From a virus: a DNA stretch of 53,977 nucleotides. Location of the stretch: positions 1 to 53,977 of the IMG/VR virus record IMGVR_UViG_3300025547_000009. One strand, given 5' to 3'. The position numbers and the translations under genes were made by a program. The notes below the pieces were generated by a model. The model saw only the letters and a program-made list of their open reading frames with translations. It had not been told where the DNA came from and made no database searches. Of this stretch, positions 16,264 to 24,039 are shown piece by piece (positions within the stretch are counted from its first letter, which is position 1; every line of letters begins with the position of its first letter).

Positions 16264-16395
16264 TTACCTATAGCGTGGGGAATCAAAACTTTTTAGATTC
16301 AACTCTATTTCCTGTTTAGGGGCTAAGTTAGGGTCTTGAGTAAACTCGTGCCACAGGTTGATCTTGACCCATGTCGGGTATATGATTAAGGGTCA
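16264..16395 (-). other. Intergenic stretch with an open frame lacking a start codon (possible gene remnant)
   Basis: The 200 bases between 16211 and 16411 hold the class L element and, on the minus strand, about 43 open codons. They have protein-like composition (WVKINLWHEFTQDPNLAPK), end in TAA at 16264, and contain no ATG, GTG or TTG start with a ribosome-binding site. The frame is offset from the upstream DUF3228-like gene. It may be a decayed gene end. I see nothing else here. Confidence 0.25.
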
Positions 16396-16411
16396 TACGG
16401 TATTCGACAGG

Positions 16412-17038
16412 CTAGAGGGTGCTACGAAGCCTAATGTTCGCTCGAATATCCCAGTAGGCTTTAGAGATCTCCATTTGAGCCTCATACTCCTCTTGGGTCA
16501 TGGAGGTCTCTGTGCCACCACTCAAGTTGTTGTAGTTAGCGTGTAGAGCGTTAGGGGTGATGGGAGGTGCTTCCATATTGTCGTCCTCACTTGCGTTGAT
16601 GCTCACAAGTTCCCAGTTATCGGGAGACAACTCCATGATATTATCTCCATCTTGGGCGAGAGCCACACTATTATAAAACACCAAGTCCACAACCTTTGCG
16701 ACAGGCTTAAAAGAACGCACTACCTCCCGAAAGGGTCGGGGATCTTCCCCCTCGACTCGACTGCGAAACCCCTCGATCACTTGCTCTCCCTCTCTGATGA
16801 GAGTGATGGCACTGAAGAACTGATCCATTACTTGCTCCTCTGTAAGACGAGCGAGGATCACTCGTCCACCTTGATTATAAGAGGCAGGCTTGTAGCCTTC
16901 GGACAAGTTCTCCTCCTCGACCTTGTGGAGAAGGAGAGCGACCTCCTCAAAACTGAGGCTTGAGTGAGAGTAAGGACTCTCAGCTGTTTGGCGTTGGCAG
17001 AAAGGATTTACTGTAGCTGAGTTGATTGTGATGTTCAT
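16412..17038 (-). CDS. DUF3228-like protein
   Basis: 208 residues. The pattern GYKPASYN, VVDLVFYNSVALAQDG, WELVSINA, ITPNALHANY and a C-terminal EEYEAQMEISKAYWDIRANI matches my recollection of DUF3228, a family of unknown function found in bacteria and plants. No catalytic residues are established for the family. It is preceded by GGGAGAAC and a class M promoter-like element about 45 bases upstream. That suggests it belongs to the same expression group as the small accessory genes rather than the tagged genes. Confidence 0.6.
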   Translation of the reverse strand: MNITINSATVNPFCQRQTAESPYSHSSLSFEEVALLLHKVEEENLSEGYKPASYNQGGRVILARLTEEQVMDQFFSAITLIREGEQVIEGFRSRVEGEDPRPFREVVRSFKPVAKVVDLVFYNSVALAQDGDNIMELSPDNWELVSINASEDDNMEAPPITPNALHANYNNLSGGTETSMTQEEYEAQMEISKAYWDIRANIRLRSTL

Positions 17039-17082
17039 CTTGTTCTCCCTTTCGTGGAGTTTGGTTGATGATGATGTTTTGT

Positions 17083-17100
17083 AATAAATAAAGGGTTACG
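17083..17100 (-). promoter_or_regulatory. Class M promoter-like motif (GTAACCCC type)
   Basis: Minus-strand CGTAACCCTTTATTTATT, about 45 bases before the start at 17038. The leader CATCAACCAAACTCC and GGGAGAAC that follow are shared with other class M genes. Confidence 0.55.
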
Positions 17101-17121
17101 ACTTAGGACAACAACTTAGTT

Positions 17122-17286
17122 TTAGCCTAGCTCGTTCTCTTCAATCTCATGCTGAATCTCACATTGTGTGAAGCCGATAATCTCATTACGAGCCTTCTCT
17201 CGCATCTCTGCTATAGTGAAAGATTCACGAGTATGGAAAAGGAAAAGTCTTACTAGTGCGTTTATCTGTGTGATTGTGTATGTCAT
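17122..17286 (-). CDS. Small hypothetical protein (54 aa)
   Basis: 54 residues beginning MTYTITQINALVRLFLF and ending in an acidic helix (CEIQHEIEENELG). The ATG at 17286 is preceded by ATGGAGAACCC, an excellent ribosome-binding region. A class M element lies about 60 bases upstream. Composition suggests a short helical soluble protein. No family recognised. It is a typical small accessory phage gene between DUF3228 and the lysozyme-like gene. Confidence 0.7.
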   Translation of the reverse strand: MTYTITQINALVRLFLFHTRESFTIAEMREKARNEIIGFTQCEIQHEIEENELG

Positions 17287-17346
17287 AGGGTTCTCCATTG
17301 GGAGTAAGTTATTGAGGAGTGAATGTCAGCCCCTCTACACAACACT

Positions 17347-17364
17347 AATAAATAAGGGGTTACG
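17347..17364 (-). promoter_or_regulatory. Class M promoter-like motif
   Basis: Minus-strand CCGTAACCCCTTATTTATTA, about 60 bases before the start at 17286. It is divergent from the plus-strand copy at 17437. Confidence 0.55.
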
Positions 17365-17436
17365 GTTTGGTTTTTATTAAGTAAATCAAACACTTATGTC
17401 TGAAGATGGTTCTTACAGTTTGGGTTCAACAGATAA

Positions 17437-17454
17437 GCGTAACCCCTTATCTAT
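17437..17454 (+). promoter_or_regulatory. Class M promoter-like motif
   Basis: GCGTAACCCCTTATCTAT, 50 bases before the lysozyme-like gene start, followed by ATGGAGAACC. With the minus copy at 17347 it forms a divergent promoter pair. Confidence 0.55.
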
Positions 17455-17504
17455 GTACCTAACATAAGGGCAACCAAGCCCAACACTCCCAATGGAGAAC
17501 CAAC

Positions 17505-18140
17505 ATGGACGCAACAACAATCCTTTATATAATCCTTAGTCTGCTTCGTGCAGACAACGCAACGAACTTGGACACCCCAGTGGTTCACAATCACTTGGTC
17601 GAGGTGAGCCAATCGATTGAAGCTCACGCTTCACGCACAGTACCTGCTGTGAGACTTATCTCGTTAGCATATAACGAGAGTCGCTTCGGCTATCGCCATG
17701 TTCAAAAGGGTAAGTACCCTAAGTCAAGTTGGGGTGCTTGCGGTATATACCAACAAGTAGTGAAATACAGCAAGATTAAAACTACCTGTAAGAAACTAGG
17801 GACTGATGTTGATCATGCGACACAGGCGGCTGTGGCTTACCTCTCCTACATGATTGATCGTTGGTCAATCCGAGGTAGTAGTCGTATGGACGAGCGTATG
17901 TGTCATTATTTCAGTGGTAATGACTGCGATGACAATAAAGATGGGAAGTTGAACCTTAAAGATGACGCTATGCAATACGCATCACGACATCGTAAGATAC
18001 GCTTAAAGGCTCATAAACTACGCTCTAAGGCTAGTAGGTCTTTGAAACCACGCACTACTACTCGCAGAGCTAGAAAAGCTCGTAAGATCACATTAGAGAG
18101 CCTTTTCGCAGGTGTTCGCAAAAAGTCCCGTGAAGACTAG
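17505..18140 (+). CDS. Lytic transglycosylase/lysozyme-like protein with EF-hand-like loop
   Basis: 211 residues. LAYNESRFGYRH (probable catalytic E58) followed by SSWGACGIYQQVVKYS (77-92) is the SLT/lysozyme-like signature of enzymes cleaving the glycan of peptidoglycan. The N-terminus (TTILYIILSLLRA) is hydrophobic and could act as a weak export signal. DDNKDGKLNLKDD near 142-154 fits an EF-hand/dockerin calcium loop. The last 45 residues are strongly basic (RRARKARK), possibly binding cell-wall polymers or nucleic acid. It sits under a class M element, away from the baseplate genes. Its role could be host lysis or DNA entry. Confidence 0.75.
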   Translation: MDATTILYIILSLLRADNATNLDTPVVHNHLVEVSQSIEAHASRTVPAVRLISLAYNESRFGYRHVQKGKYPKSSWGACGIYQQVVKYSKIKTTCKKLGTDVDHATQAAVAYLSYMIDRWSIRGSSRMDERMCHYFSGNDCDDNKDGKLNLKDDAMQYASRHRKIRLKAHKLRSKASRSLKPRTTTRRARKARKITLESLFAGVRKKSRED

Positions 18141-18219
18141 ATATATGACGCAGGTATATTAACTGTTCTTTTGCTTTGGTTTGTAGACTGTTAAGAACCT
18201 TAATCTAAAAGGCATGAAG

Positions 18220-18633
18220 ATGTATACGAAAAAAGTAGGATCACAGAGAGGGATGAAAAAGATTGAGGATTGGTATGGGGTCAATAAGAGCACCCCAGAT
18301 CAGTGGTTTCATCGTTGGGAGCAGTTCTTAGTATCGTTAATGTCCGAGTTGGGCTATCAGTGCGTGGGGAATGAGTCTGTAAAAAAGCCGAAGGGGAAGC
18401 ATTGGTCTAAGACGATGAAGTTCACCCACTCTAGCCTAGACGATATTATCCTTTACCTTAGTCGTAATCGTAGACAGGAAGGTGGTAGTCTCTGCCTTGT
18501 GTATGATACCTACGAAGCTACTATTGAAACATTAAGTGATGAGGTTATGTCGAGGCAAAAAGTCGGGGGCCAGATCTTAGGTCATATCCGAGAGGGATGG
18601 TCTAAGAGCAAAAATGTTAACCAAGAAGATTAA
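18220..18633 (+). CDS. Hypothetical protein, paralog of the next gene
   Basis: 137 residues from the ATG at 18220, where AAAAGG has proper spacing; an ATG at 18214 is too close. It shares a pattern with the next protein: TKK near the start, then W, VNK-(S/T)-TP, WF, FL and ELG within the first 50 residues. The two are diverged tandem duplicates. No known family and no membrane segment. Its last 20 bases overlap the next gene. Confidence 0.68.
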   Translation: MYTKKVGSQRGMKKIEDWYGVNKSTPDQWFHRWEQFLVSLMSELGYQCVGNESVKKPKGKHWSKTMKFTHSSLDDIILYLSRNRRQEGGSLCLVYDTYEATIETLSDEVMSRQKVGGQILGHIREGWSKSKNVNQED

Positions 18634-19018
18634 GGGCAAGAGAGTAATGAGAGTTCTCCCTGTGTGGAGATGCGTCAATAAAACCACCCCTTTTATCTGG
18701 TTTGAGAAATATGAAAGGTTCTTAACTGATCTAGGATATGAGCTTGGTTTTATCTCTATAGAGATCAGTGGAGTACAAACCATAAGCGATAGCTTCTACC
18801 TCACGATGACTTTTCGCCATATTGAGGGTAAAACTTTTATGTTTATGCTCATGAGGAGCAAACAGTTTTTTGGTGGTGGGATAACACTCAAACAAGACGG
18901 TGTGAAAACCGATTTCTTTATGACTGCTACTCCCTCACATGGGTCATTTCAAGAGTCTAGGACTGACATCGGGAACTGGTTTATTGAGCAGATCCGAGAC
19001 TCTTGGAGTTTATTCTAG
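18614..19018 (+). CDS. Hypothetical protein, tandem paralog of the preceding gene
   Basis: 134 residues. The N-terminal 50 residues align with the preceding protein: MLTKK versus MYTKK, then CVNKTTPFIWF versus GVNKSTPDQWF, and ELGF versus ELGY. The start at 18614 overlaps the upstream gene and has only a weak ribosome-binding site, so translational coupling is likely. The C-terminal part is beta-rich and less conserved. The gene runs tail to tail into thymidine kinase, overlapping it by nine bases. Confidence 0.68.
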   Translation: MLTKKIKGKRVMRVLPVWRCVNKTTPFIWFEKYERFLTDLGYELGFISIEISGVQTISDSFYLTMTFRHIEGKTFMFMLMRSKQFFGGGITLKQDGVKTDFFMTATPSHGSFQESRTDIGNWFIEQIRDSWSLF

Positions 19019-19591
19019 TCCAAACTTTTTACGAGATACTGGGAGAAATCCGAACCCAGGTGATATGGAGTCTCCTGTTGAGATTTGATTTCCCTTATCA
19101 TCGACTTTCATATTAAAGGTCGCCTTCTCTACAGTTCCTGGAGAAAAGGTAGCGACTTCTTCAATATGGTCAGCCCATGCGAGGAGATACCGACTACCTT
19201 CAAATGGTTCACCCTTAAAGTCGGTTCGTAGTCCATAAGCAAACACAGGTATTTCGAGCAAGTCAACGACCTTTGTTAGACCGAGAACTTGCTCACGACT
19301 AAAGAACTGAGCTTCGTCAACAAAGACGACTTGGATACCCTCTGATCCGACATCTTTTCTGAAGATCACCTCTTGCATAATGAGGTTGTAGGGATCTTCA
19401 CTTGTTCCGACTGTGGTAGCTTTCTGCTCAAAGCCGATCCTTGAGGCGACTTTTGATTTCCCATCCCGACCTTGTGCCACTTCTGGTACAAGGATACGAA
19501 ACTCTATTTCTCGCTCTTTACAGGAATGTGCTCTCATGATGAGGTTAGCAGATTTACCTGCGTTGACAGTGGAGTAGATAAAGTTTAACAA
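19010..19591 (-). CDS. tdk: Thymidine kinase (TK1 type), zinc lasso missing
   Basis: 193 residues. It would phosphorylate thymidine to dTMP for DNA synthesis. Walker A-like STVNAGKS (7-14), Walker B-like FVDEAQFF (90-97) and AYGLRTDF (118-125) are in the order of type II thymidine kinases. The usual structural zinc site, four Cys/His after the lasso region, is absent: the only Cys is residue 24 and the corresponding segment reads VATFSPGTVEKATFNM. The enzyme may be stabilised differently or have altered activity. It overlaps the sigma-like gene upstream by seven bases, suggesting one operon. Confidence 0.88.
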   Translation of the reverse strand: MLNFIYSTVNAGKSANLIMRAHSCKEREIEFRILVPEVAQGRDGKSKVASRIGFEQKATTVGTSEDPYNLIMQEVIFRKDVGSEGIQVVFVDEAQFFSREQVLGLTKVVDLLEIPVFAYGLRTDFKGEPFEGSRYLLAWADHIEEVATFSPGTVEKATFNMKVDDKGNQISTGDSISPGFGFLPVSRKKFGLE

Positions 19592-20190
19592 GGTAATAAA
19601 TCCTCTCGTTCAAGTAAGTAAGCGACCTTTTCACGCACCTGCTTTACATACTTATTAACGAGTCTAATTTCCCAACCATATTCACGACTGATATGGGCTT
19701 TCTTTAGTCCGTTTATAAGGGCATCATACACTTTGAGTAAAACTCCTGAAAAACTGGCTCTGATTTCTTCTGCGAAGATTGCGTCTGAGGGGTCTTCCTC
19801 ATAAGACGCATTATATGAACAAGCCACATCCTCTTCCACACCAGGTACAAATCTATCACCCACACGATTAAATTTGTTCATGAAGTTCATGGTGATGCAA
19901 TCAACCACCATAACAATATAAGTAGACAACGCAGATTTATCTGGGTCATAAGGACATGACCCTCTATTTCGGATGAGTAGCCCTTTGTATACCTCTTGTA
20001 GTACCTCTTCGGTATCGACTCCCGTTTTCATCAAATTCACCCCTTGTCTTTTGTAGAACAGCTTTTTGATGTCTTCTTTGTGTTTCCCTATATCAATACC
20101 CAGTGCTTTTACTTTGAAAGTATATGAAAAAATAGTAGGTAATCCCTCTTGCCACTTATATTTGGGCGAGAGGTCAGTATAATCATACAT
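19585..20190 (-). CDS. Sigma-factor-like transcription protein
   Basis: 201 residues. Residues 58-112 resemble sigma-70 region 2: TEEVLQEVYKGLL, then YDPDKSALSTYIVMVVDCITMNFMNKF. This parallels the D-x-x-QE, FDP-x-KG and F-x-T-Y-x pattern of that family. Residues 165-195 (AHISREYGWEIRLVNKYVKQV) could be a helix-turn-helix like region 4. The size is close to T4 gp55, the late sigma of T4-type phages. If correct it would direct host RNA polymerase to phage promoters, such as the class L or M elements here. No clear promoter precedes it; it is divergent from 20249. Confidence 0.6.
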   Translation of the reverse strand: MYDYTDLSPKYKWQEGLPTIFSYTFKVKALGIDIGKHKEDIKKLFYKRQGVNLMKTGVDTEEVLQEVYKGLLIRNRGSCPYDPDKSALSTYIVMVVDCITMNFMNKFNRVGDRFVPGVEEDVACSYNASYEEDPSDAIFAEEIRASFSGVLLKVYDALINGLKKAHISREYGWEIRLVNKYVKQVREKVAYLLEREDLLPC

Positions 20191-20248
20191 TAAGCCCCCT
20201 TTGCGTTTGGTCGGTAGATGTACTCTTCATGTAGAAAGGTTGTTGTCA

Positions 20249-21235
20249 ATGAAAAAGACATTTCAAATCGAAATACTACATTGGGCTAAGACAAAGCACA
20301 ATGTAGACACTAAATATATACATAAATCTTTATCTGACAAGGATTTTAATAGTCTTTGCTTACTTTTGCACAAAAATAGGGGTATTGGCTCGGTGGTAGA
20401 CACCAAAGAGATGGTGAGCGAGTACCTCAAAGAACATGGCATACAGTATATACCTCAATCTTTTAACGGGGTCGATGTAGATCTAAACTTCTTCTTCAAC
20501 ACCCACCCTCTCCAAGAAGATGGCTCGATTGAAGTTGATCTGTACCATATACTCTTACATTCGTGGTGTAAACCGAGTAGGATAAACTACAGAATACTTA
20601 AAAAACATCTTAAAGAACTAGGGTATGGTTTAAAAACTTCATCTCCTACCTATTCTAATCACACAGAAAACTGCGTAGTTTCTCTTAAAACCAACTACCC
20701 TTTAAGTTTACCAAAGACTCTGACACGCAATACCAAATCTATTAAGTGGTATGCAGAAGTACACCGTTGGATTTATTTGGAGTCCCCTAAAATCGAACTG
20801 AATGGCGAAACCTATACTTTGAATAGTATAGGTGAGAGGTGGGAAGCGTACTTTACAAAGCGTTTAATCGATCTTTTTGTCATGTCTGAAACTCCTTATC
20901 TACATAAGCACCCTCAAGTGAGAGGTGCTTACGAAAACGCCCCCCCTGTTCTTGCCCTGTGTGAACTGACACTTCGAGATGTTTTTAAGCCGACTAAGTT
21001 AAAAGACTGGGTAAATACAGCTTTAAGGACTTCTGACCTTGAGACTTACGGTAAAGAGTCGGAGGTAGATGAGGTCTTTTTAGATACTGTTTATGATGAG
21101 GTTTGTGGCAAACTATCTAAAACTATGATAAAAGGCAACCCCATTAAAAGTTTTGATGTCGTTGGGGGTTGGATTTCTATAATAGTGATTGCTTACCTCA
21201 ATGATATTTTGAGTGAATACCGATCACTATTATAA
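20249..21235 (+). CDS. Hypothetical protein
   Basis: 328 residues from the ATG at 20249 (AGAAAGG upstream). Mixed alpha/beta with no membrane segment and no motif I recognise. A central basic segment (RINYRILKKHLKELGYG) is followed by SLPKTLTRNTKSIKWYAEVHRWIYL. The C-terminus is hydrophobic helix (VVGGWISIIVIAYLNDIL), possibly amphipathic. Placed directly before the lysozyme-like and primase genes on the plus strand, and divergent from the sigma-like gene. Replication or regulation are guesses only. Confidence 0.65.
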   Translation: MKKTFQIEILHWAKTKHNVDTKYIHKSLSDKDFNSLCLLLHKNRGIGSVVDTKEMVSEYLKEHGIQYIPQSFNGVDVDLNFFFNTHPLQEDGSIEVDLYHILLHSWCKPSRINYRILKKHLKELGYGLKTSSPTYSNHTENCVVSLKTNYPLSLPKTLTRNTKSIKWYAEVHRWIYLESPKIELNGETYTLNSIGERWEAYFTKRLIDLFVMSETPYLHKHPQVRGAYENAPPVLALCELTLRDVFKPTKLKDWVNTALRTSDLETYGKESEVDEVFLDTVYDEVCGKLSKTMIKGNPIKSFDVVGGWISIIVIAYLNDILSEYRSLL

Positions 21236-21243
21236 GGAACAAG

Positions 21244-22038
21244 ATGAATCTACTGATATTTTTAGGACTCTCTTTTCAGTGTATGTTGAACCATATGTCT
21301 TATGCGTCCTCTATCCACATAAGACCTGGATGGGATGTGGTTCAATCAAGACCAGCTTCAGAGAGGCAACTTAAGAGGTTTCTAAGAGAACTGACAAAGA
21401 ACGAAGAAGAATATATTGACCCTCGCATCCTAGCCTTATCTTGGGTTGAGTCTCGTATACGACCAAGAGTACGAAGAGGAGATCGTGGTAAAGCCTGTGG
21501 GATGTTTCAAATCCATGCTCGCTACTCTTATCCCATGTTCAGAAGACGAAGGGGATTCAACGGTTGGGTCGAGGAAGAACAAAAAGAGGTGATTGGTAAG
21601 GAATGTCGCAAACTCGAATCTATAAGGTACTCTGTAAAGACCGTAGAGAAACTTTTAGGTATGATGGATAAGAGAGACTTACACCCTTGTCATCATAACA
21701 GTGGCTTCTATGGTCGGTGTAATACATGGTATAAACAACGAGTAGATTACTGGACTGCGTACTTTAAATTCGCCAACTTTATATGCAATGAAAGGATAGT
21801 GAAGATTATGGCTATGATGAGAACAGGAAATCCCATACCCACAGCACCCGCTACAATGATACAAGGATACCTAGACGCTATGGGAGGTAAAGAACCCCAT
21901 AGCGAAGATACGACTTATAAGTCGGGGTATGATCTAGCCAAACTCGTACAAGAGGGGAAGGCTCAAGCACCCTCTTGGGCGACTGAAGACTCAAACAGCA
22001 CCTCGACAACAAGCGAGGGAACTGAGCGTGAGGGATGA
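21244..22038 (+). CDS. Secreted lysozyme/lytic transglycosylase-like protein
   Basis: 264 residues. The N-terminus (MNLLIFLGLSFQCMLNHMSYAS) looks like a signal peptide, so the protein is probably exported to the periplasm. LALSWVESRIRP (probable catalytic E69) followed by KACGMFQIHARYSYP (84-98) is the SLT/lysozyme-like signature. The C-terminus is a Ser/Thr/Glu-rich tail. It is a second, diverged copy of the activity at 17505. Endolysin with secretion-dependent lysis is the likely role. It overlaps the primase gene start. Confidence 0.75.
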   Translation: MNLLIFLGLSFQCMLNHMSYASSIHIRPGWDVVQSRPASERQLKRFLRELTKNEEEYIDPRILALSWVESRIRPRVRRGDRGKACGMFQIHARYSYPMFRRRRGFNGWVEEEQKEVIGKECRKLESIRYSVKTVEKLLGMMDKRDLHPCHHNSGFYGRCNTWYKQRVDYWTAYFKFANFICNERIVKIMAMMRTGNPIPTAPATMIQGYLDAMGGKEPHSEDTTYKSGYDLAKLVQEGKAQAPSWATEDSNSTSTTSEGTEREG

Positions 22039-22699
22039 TTGGATAAGGCAAGGATTAATAGGGACACACCCTATACACCTACCTTATCTAGTATCAAGAG
22101 GGGTGAATGAAAGTTGTCTAGTAGATTTCTACTCATGGCAACCCCACACCAATGTTCAATGTCCAAAGTTTAAAGCTAACTTTGGACATTCAGGTGAGCG
22201 TATTAAAGACTCACTCATAATCCCTATTACTTCCCCACGAGGGGAGATCTTAGGGATGGAAACACGCAGGATCAACGAGGACGGGTCTAAAAGAGTACAT
22301 CAGTACCGAACCCTCAATGCTCAATGGAATCCTTATGCTTTAGGTGCAGAGGAAGGTTTTAAGGCATTGTGGGAACTAGGAGATTTATGGGTTGTTGAGG
22401 GGATCTTTGATAAGATCTCTCTCGATAAGGTCATACCTAGTTGTGATGCCTGTATCTCAACCTTGAGGGCTGGTATGGATGCTATCACAATGGACATGAT
22501 AGAGCGTTTCTACACACCTGCCTCAACCATATACATCTGTTATGATAATGATGAGACAGGTCAGAAGAAATCATATTGGCTTCAGCGTGAGATGAAGAAG
22601 CGAGGTATGAGGGCTGTTATCTGGAAGTATCGAGGGAAAGACCCTAACGATGTGTGGACACAAGGAGGAGATCAAGCTCTAAGGAGAATGTTCCTGTAA
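22028..22699 (+). CDS. TOPRIM-domain primase-like protein
   Basis: 223 residues starting at GTG (GAGGGA seven bases upstream). LIIPITSPRGEILGMETRRI resembles the RNA-polymerase-basic part of DnaG. WVVEGIFDKIS (121-131), ICYDNDETG (170-178) and GKDPNDVW (203-210) are the TOPRIM metal-binding motifs. The zinc-binding domain and helicase-binding domain of full primases are absent, so it would need a partner or be a stand-alone RNA primer synthase. It overlaps the lysozyme-like gene by 11 bases, and its end overlaps the tagged gene on the other strand by 28 bases. Confidence 0.82.
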   Translation: MRDDWIRQGLIGTHPIHLPYLVSRGVNESCLVDFYSWQPHTNVQCPKFKANFGHSGERIKDSLIIPITSPRGEILGMETRRINEDGSKRVHQYRTLNAQWNPYALGAEEGFKALWELGDLWVVEGIFDKISLDKVIPSCDACISTLRAGMDAITMDMIERFYTPASTIYICYDNDETGQKKSYWLQREMKKRGMRAVIWKYRGKDPNDVWTQGGDQALRRMFL

Positions 22700-23973
22700 T
22701 CTTCTTCAATATCTCTTACTTCTAAATCCATGATTGCGTAAGAAAGCCCATCAACACCTCTCTTACTTTCATTTAGATTTATAGTAAAGTGTTTAGTTCC
22801 TGTTGTGATGTCCTCATCTTCTTCATTCTCAAAATATTCAATAACACATTGAATGTCCAAACGAAAATCTTCTTCATCGAAGAAAATCTTATCCCTTTCG
22901 AGATAATAATCGGAAAGCTCATATACCTCTCTACCTAGTTCAGTGCTTATCCACCTATCCACAACCTTAATCAAATGTTTTAATGCTTTCCCACTTCTAT
23001 CTATTAAGTTAAGATTAATCGCCTTACGAGCGTTACCGTAGGATTGTTTTTCGAGTCTTGCGATCCTCATCTCAAGAGGATTAATGATTTCTGATGCTGA
23101 TCTTCGGTTAGAGGTACTTTTCAGATGTTTTACCACTTCTTTACGATCATGCTTTCCATCTACACTCCCTACTTCAACCCCGACAGGTTTTGCATCGGGA
23201 GAGCTAAAGTAAATGTAAGCCAAAAAGTGTTCATCAACCATACCCTTCTCTTCACAAAAGTCATCATAGCATATTTCTTTCTTTTGACCCTTATCAATCA
23301 AAAGCTCATAAAGACCCTGCTCGGATTTGATTTGCACAGCTTTGAGAATCTTTGGTCTGCTTTTGAAACCTTTGATAAATTTGGCTCTTTCAGCGGCTTT
23401 AATGACTTCTGTCTCCGTTAAACCAAAAGAGTCTTTTACCCATCTTTGAGAGAAGAAGTCTTTAACATCTTTAAAGTTAAATGCTTGTTTTTCAAGTCTA
23501 GCGATACGACCCTGTTTACGAAGCCTATCTCGCTCTTGGTTGACCATTTTTTGATGCTCCTCTACTTCTTTACGAGCACTCTCTTGACCTACACGATAAA
23601 TAACTTGATCAACGACTCGTTTAATGAAGTTTCTTTCGCTCATCTTTGAGTCATTTGCACCACTCAGTTCAAAGTCTACTTGTCTAAAGTCTCTGTTTCC
23701 ACCTGTGATCTTGTACTCAGCAGTATCTTTCCCTTCTCTTTTTAGAGAGACTTGGTACACCTCACCTTCAAATTTGAACTTCCCTGATAACCGATTGTCC
23801 TTATCCATTTTCACATCAGAATTGACTGCTCTGTTGTCTTTTAGTCCTTTTAAAAACCACCCATGTACCGTATCTAGGGGGTTTTTTTCAAAAAGTCCAA
23901 AGATTGCTTGTTTTTCAAGACGAGCAATCCTCATCTGAAGGTTATTAATAATTTCACTGGCAGATCTTCTCAT
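22672..23973 (-). CDS. Triple-tag protein: three class 1 tags in one chain
   Basis: 433 residues from the ATG at 23973; an in-frame GTG at 24009 only reads through the leader. Tag 1 is at 1-23 (full). Tag 2 is at 155-165, only the second half (GRIARLEKQAF). Tag 3 is at 289-311 (RRSASEIINPLEMRIARLE) without a Met. Each is followed by a ~120-residue charged alpha/beta segment, so the chain reads as three tagged proteins joined in frame. No linker repeat or stop remnants remain. The standard leader and a strong class L element precede it. It may be a polyprotein if the tag is cut, or a multimer built by fusion. Confidence 0.8.
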   Translation of the reverse strand: MRRSASEIINNLQMRIARLEKQAIFGLFEKNPLDTVHGWFLKGLKDNRAVNSDVKMDKDNRLSGKFKFEGEVYQVSLKREGKDTAEYKITGGNRDFRQVDFELSGANDSKMSERNFIKRVVDQVIYRVGQESARKEVEEHQKMVNQERDRLRKQGRIARLEKQAFNFKDVKDFFSQRWVKDSFGLTETEVIKAAERAKFIKGFKSRPKILKAVQIKSEQGLYELLIDKGQKKEICYDDFCEEKGMVDEHFLAYIYFSSPDAKPVGVEVGSVDGKHDRKEVVKHLKSTSNRRSASEIINPLEMRIARLEKQSYGNARKAINLNLIDRSGKALKHLIKVVDRWISTELGREVYELSDYYLERDKIFFDEEDFRLDIQCVIEYFENEEDEDITTGTKHFTINLNESKRGVDGLSYAIMDLEVRDIEEDYRNILLRA

Positions 23974-24018
23974 AATGGTTCTCCATTTGATTAAGGTTAG
24001 ACTGATCACTTATGAGAA

Positions 24019-24039
24019 CCTATAAATAAACTATTAAAG
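24019..24039 (-). promoter_or_regulatory. Late-type (class L) promoter-like motif, consensus copy
   Basis: Minus-strand TTTAATAGTTTATTTATAGG, 46 bases before the triple-tag gene. It is followed by TTCTCATAAGTGATC, TAACCTTAATC and ATGGAGAACC. Confidence 0.6.

Noticed and set aside
23974-24009. GTG start giving VISLTLIKWRT ahead of the triple-tag protein (and the same at 30288-30323)
   Set aside because: This is the conserved leader read in frame by chance; other copies of the leader are out of frame, and ATGGAGAA is placed for the ATG of MRRSASE.
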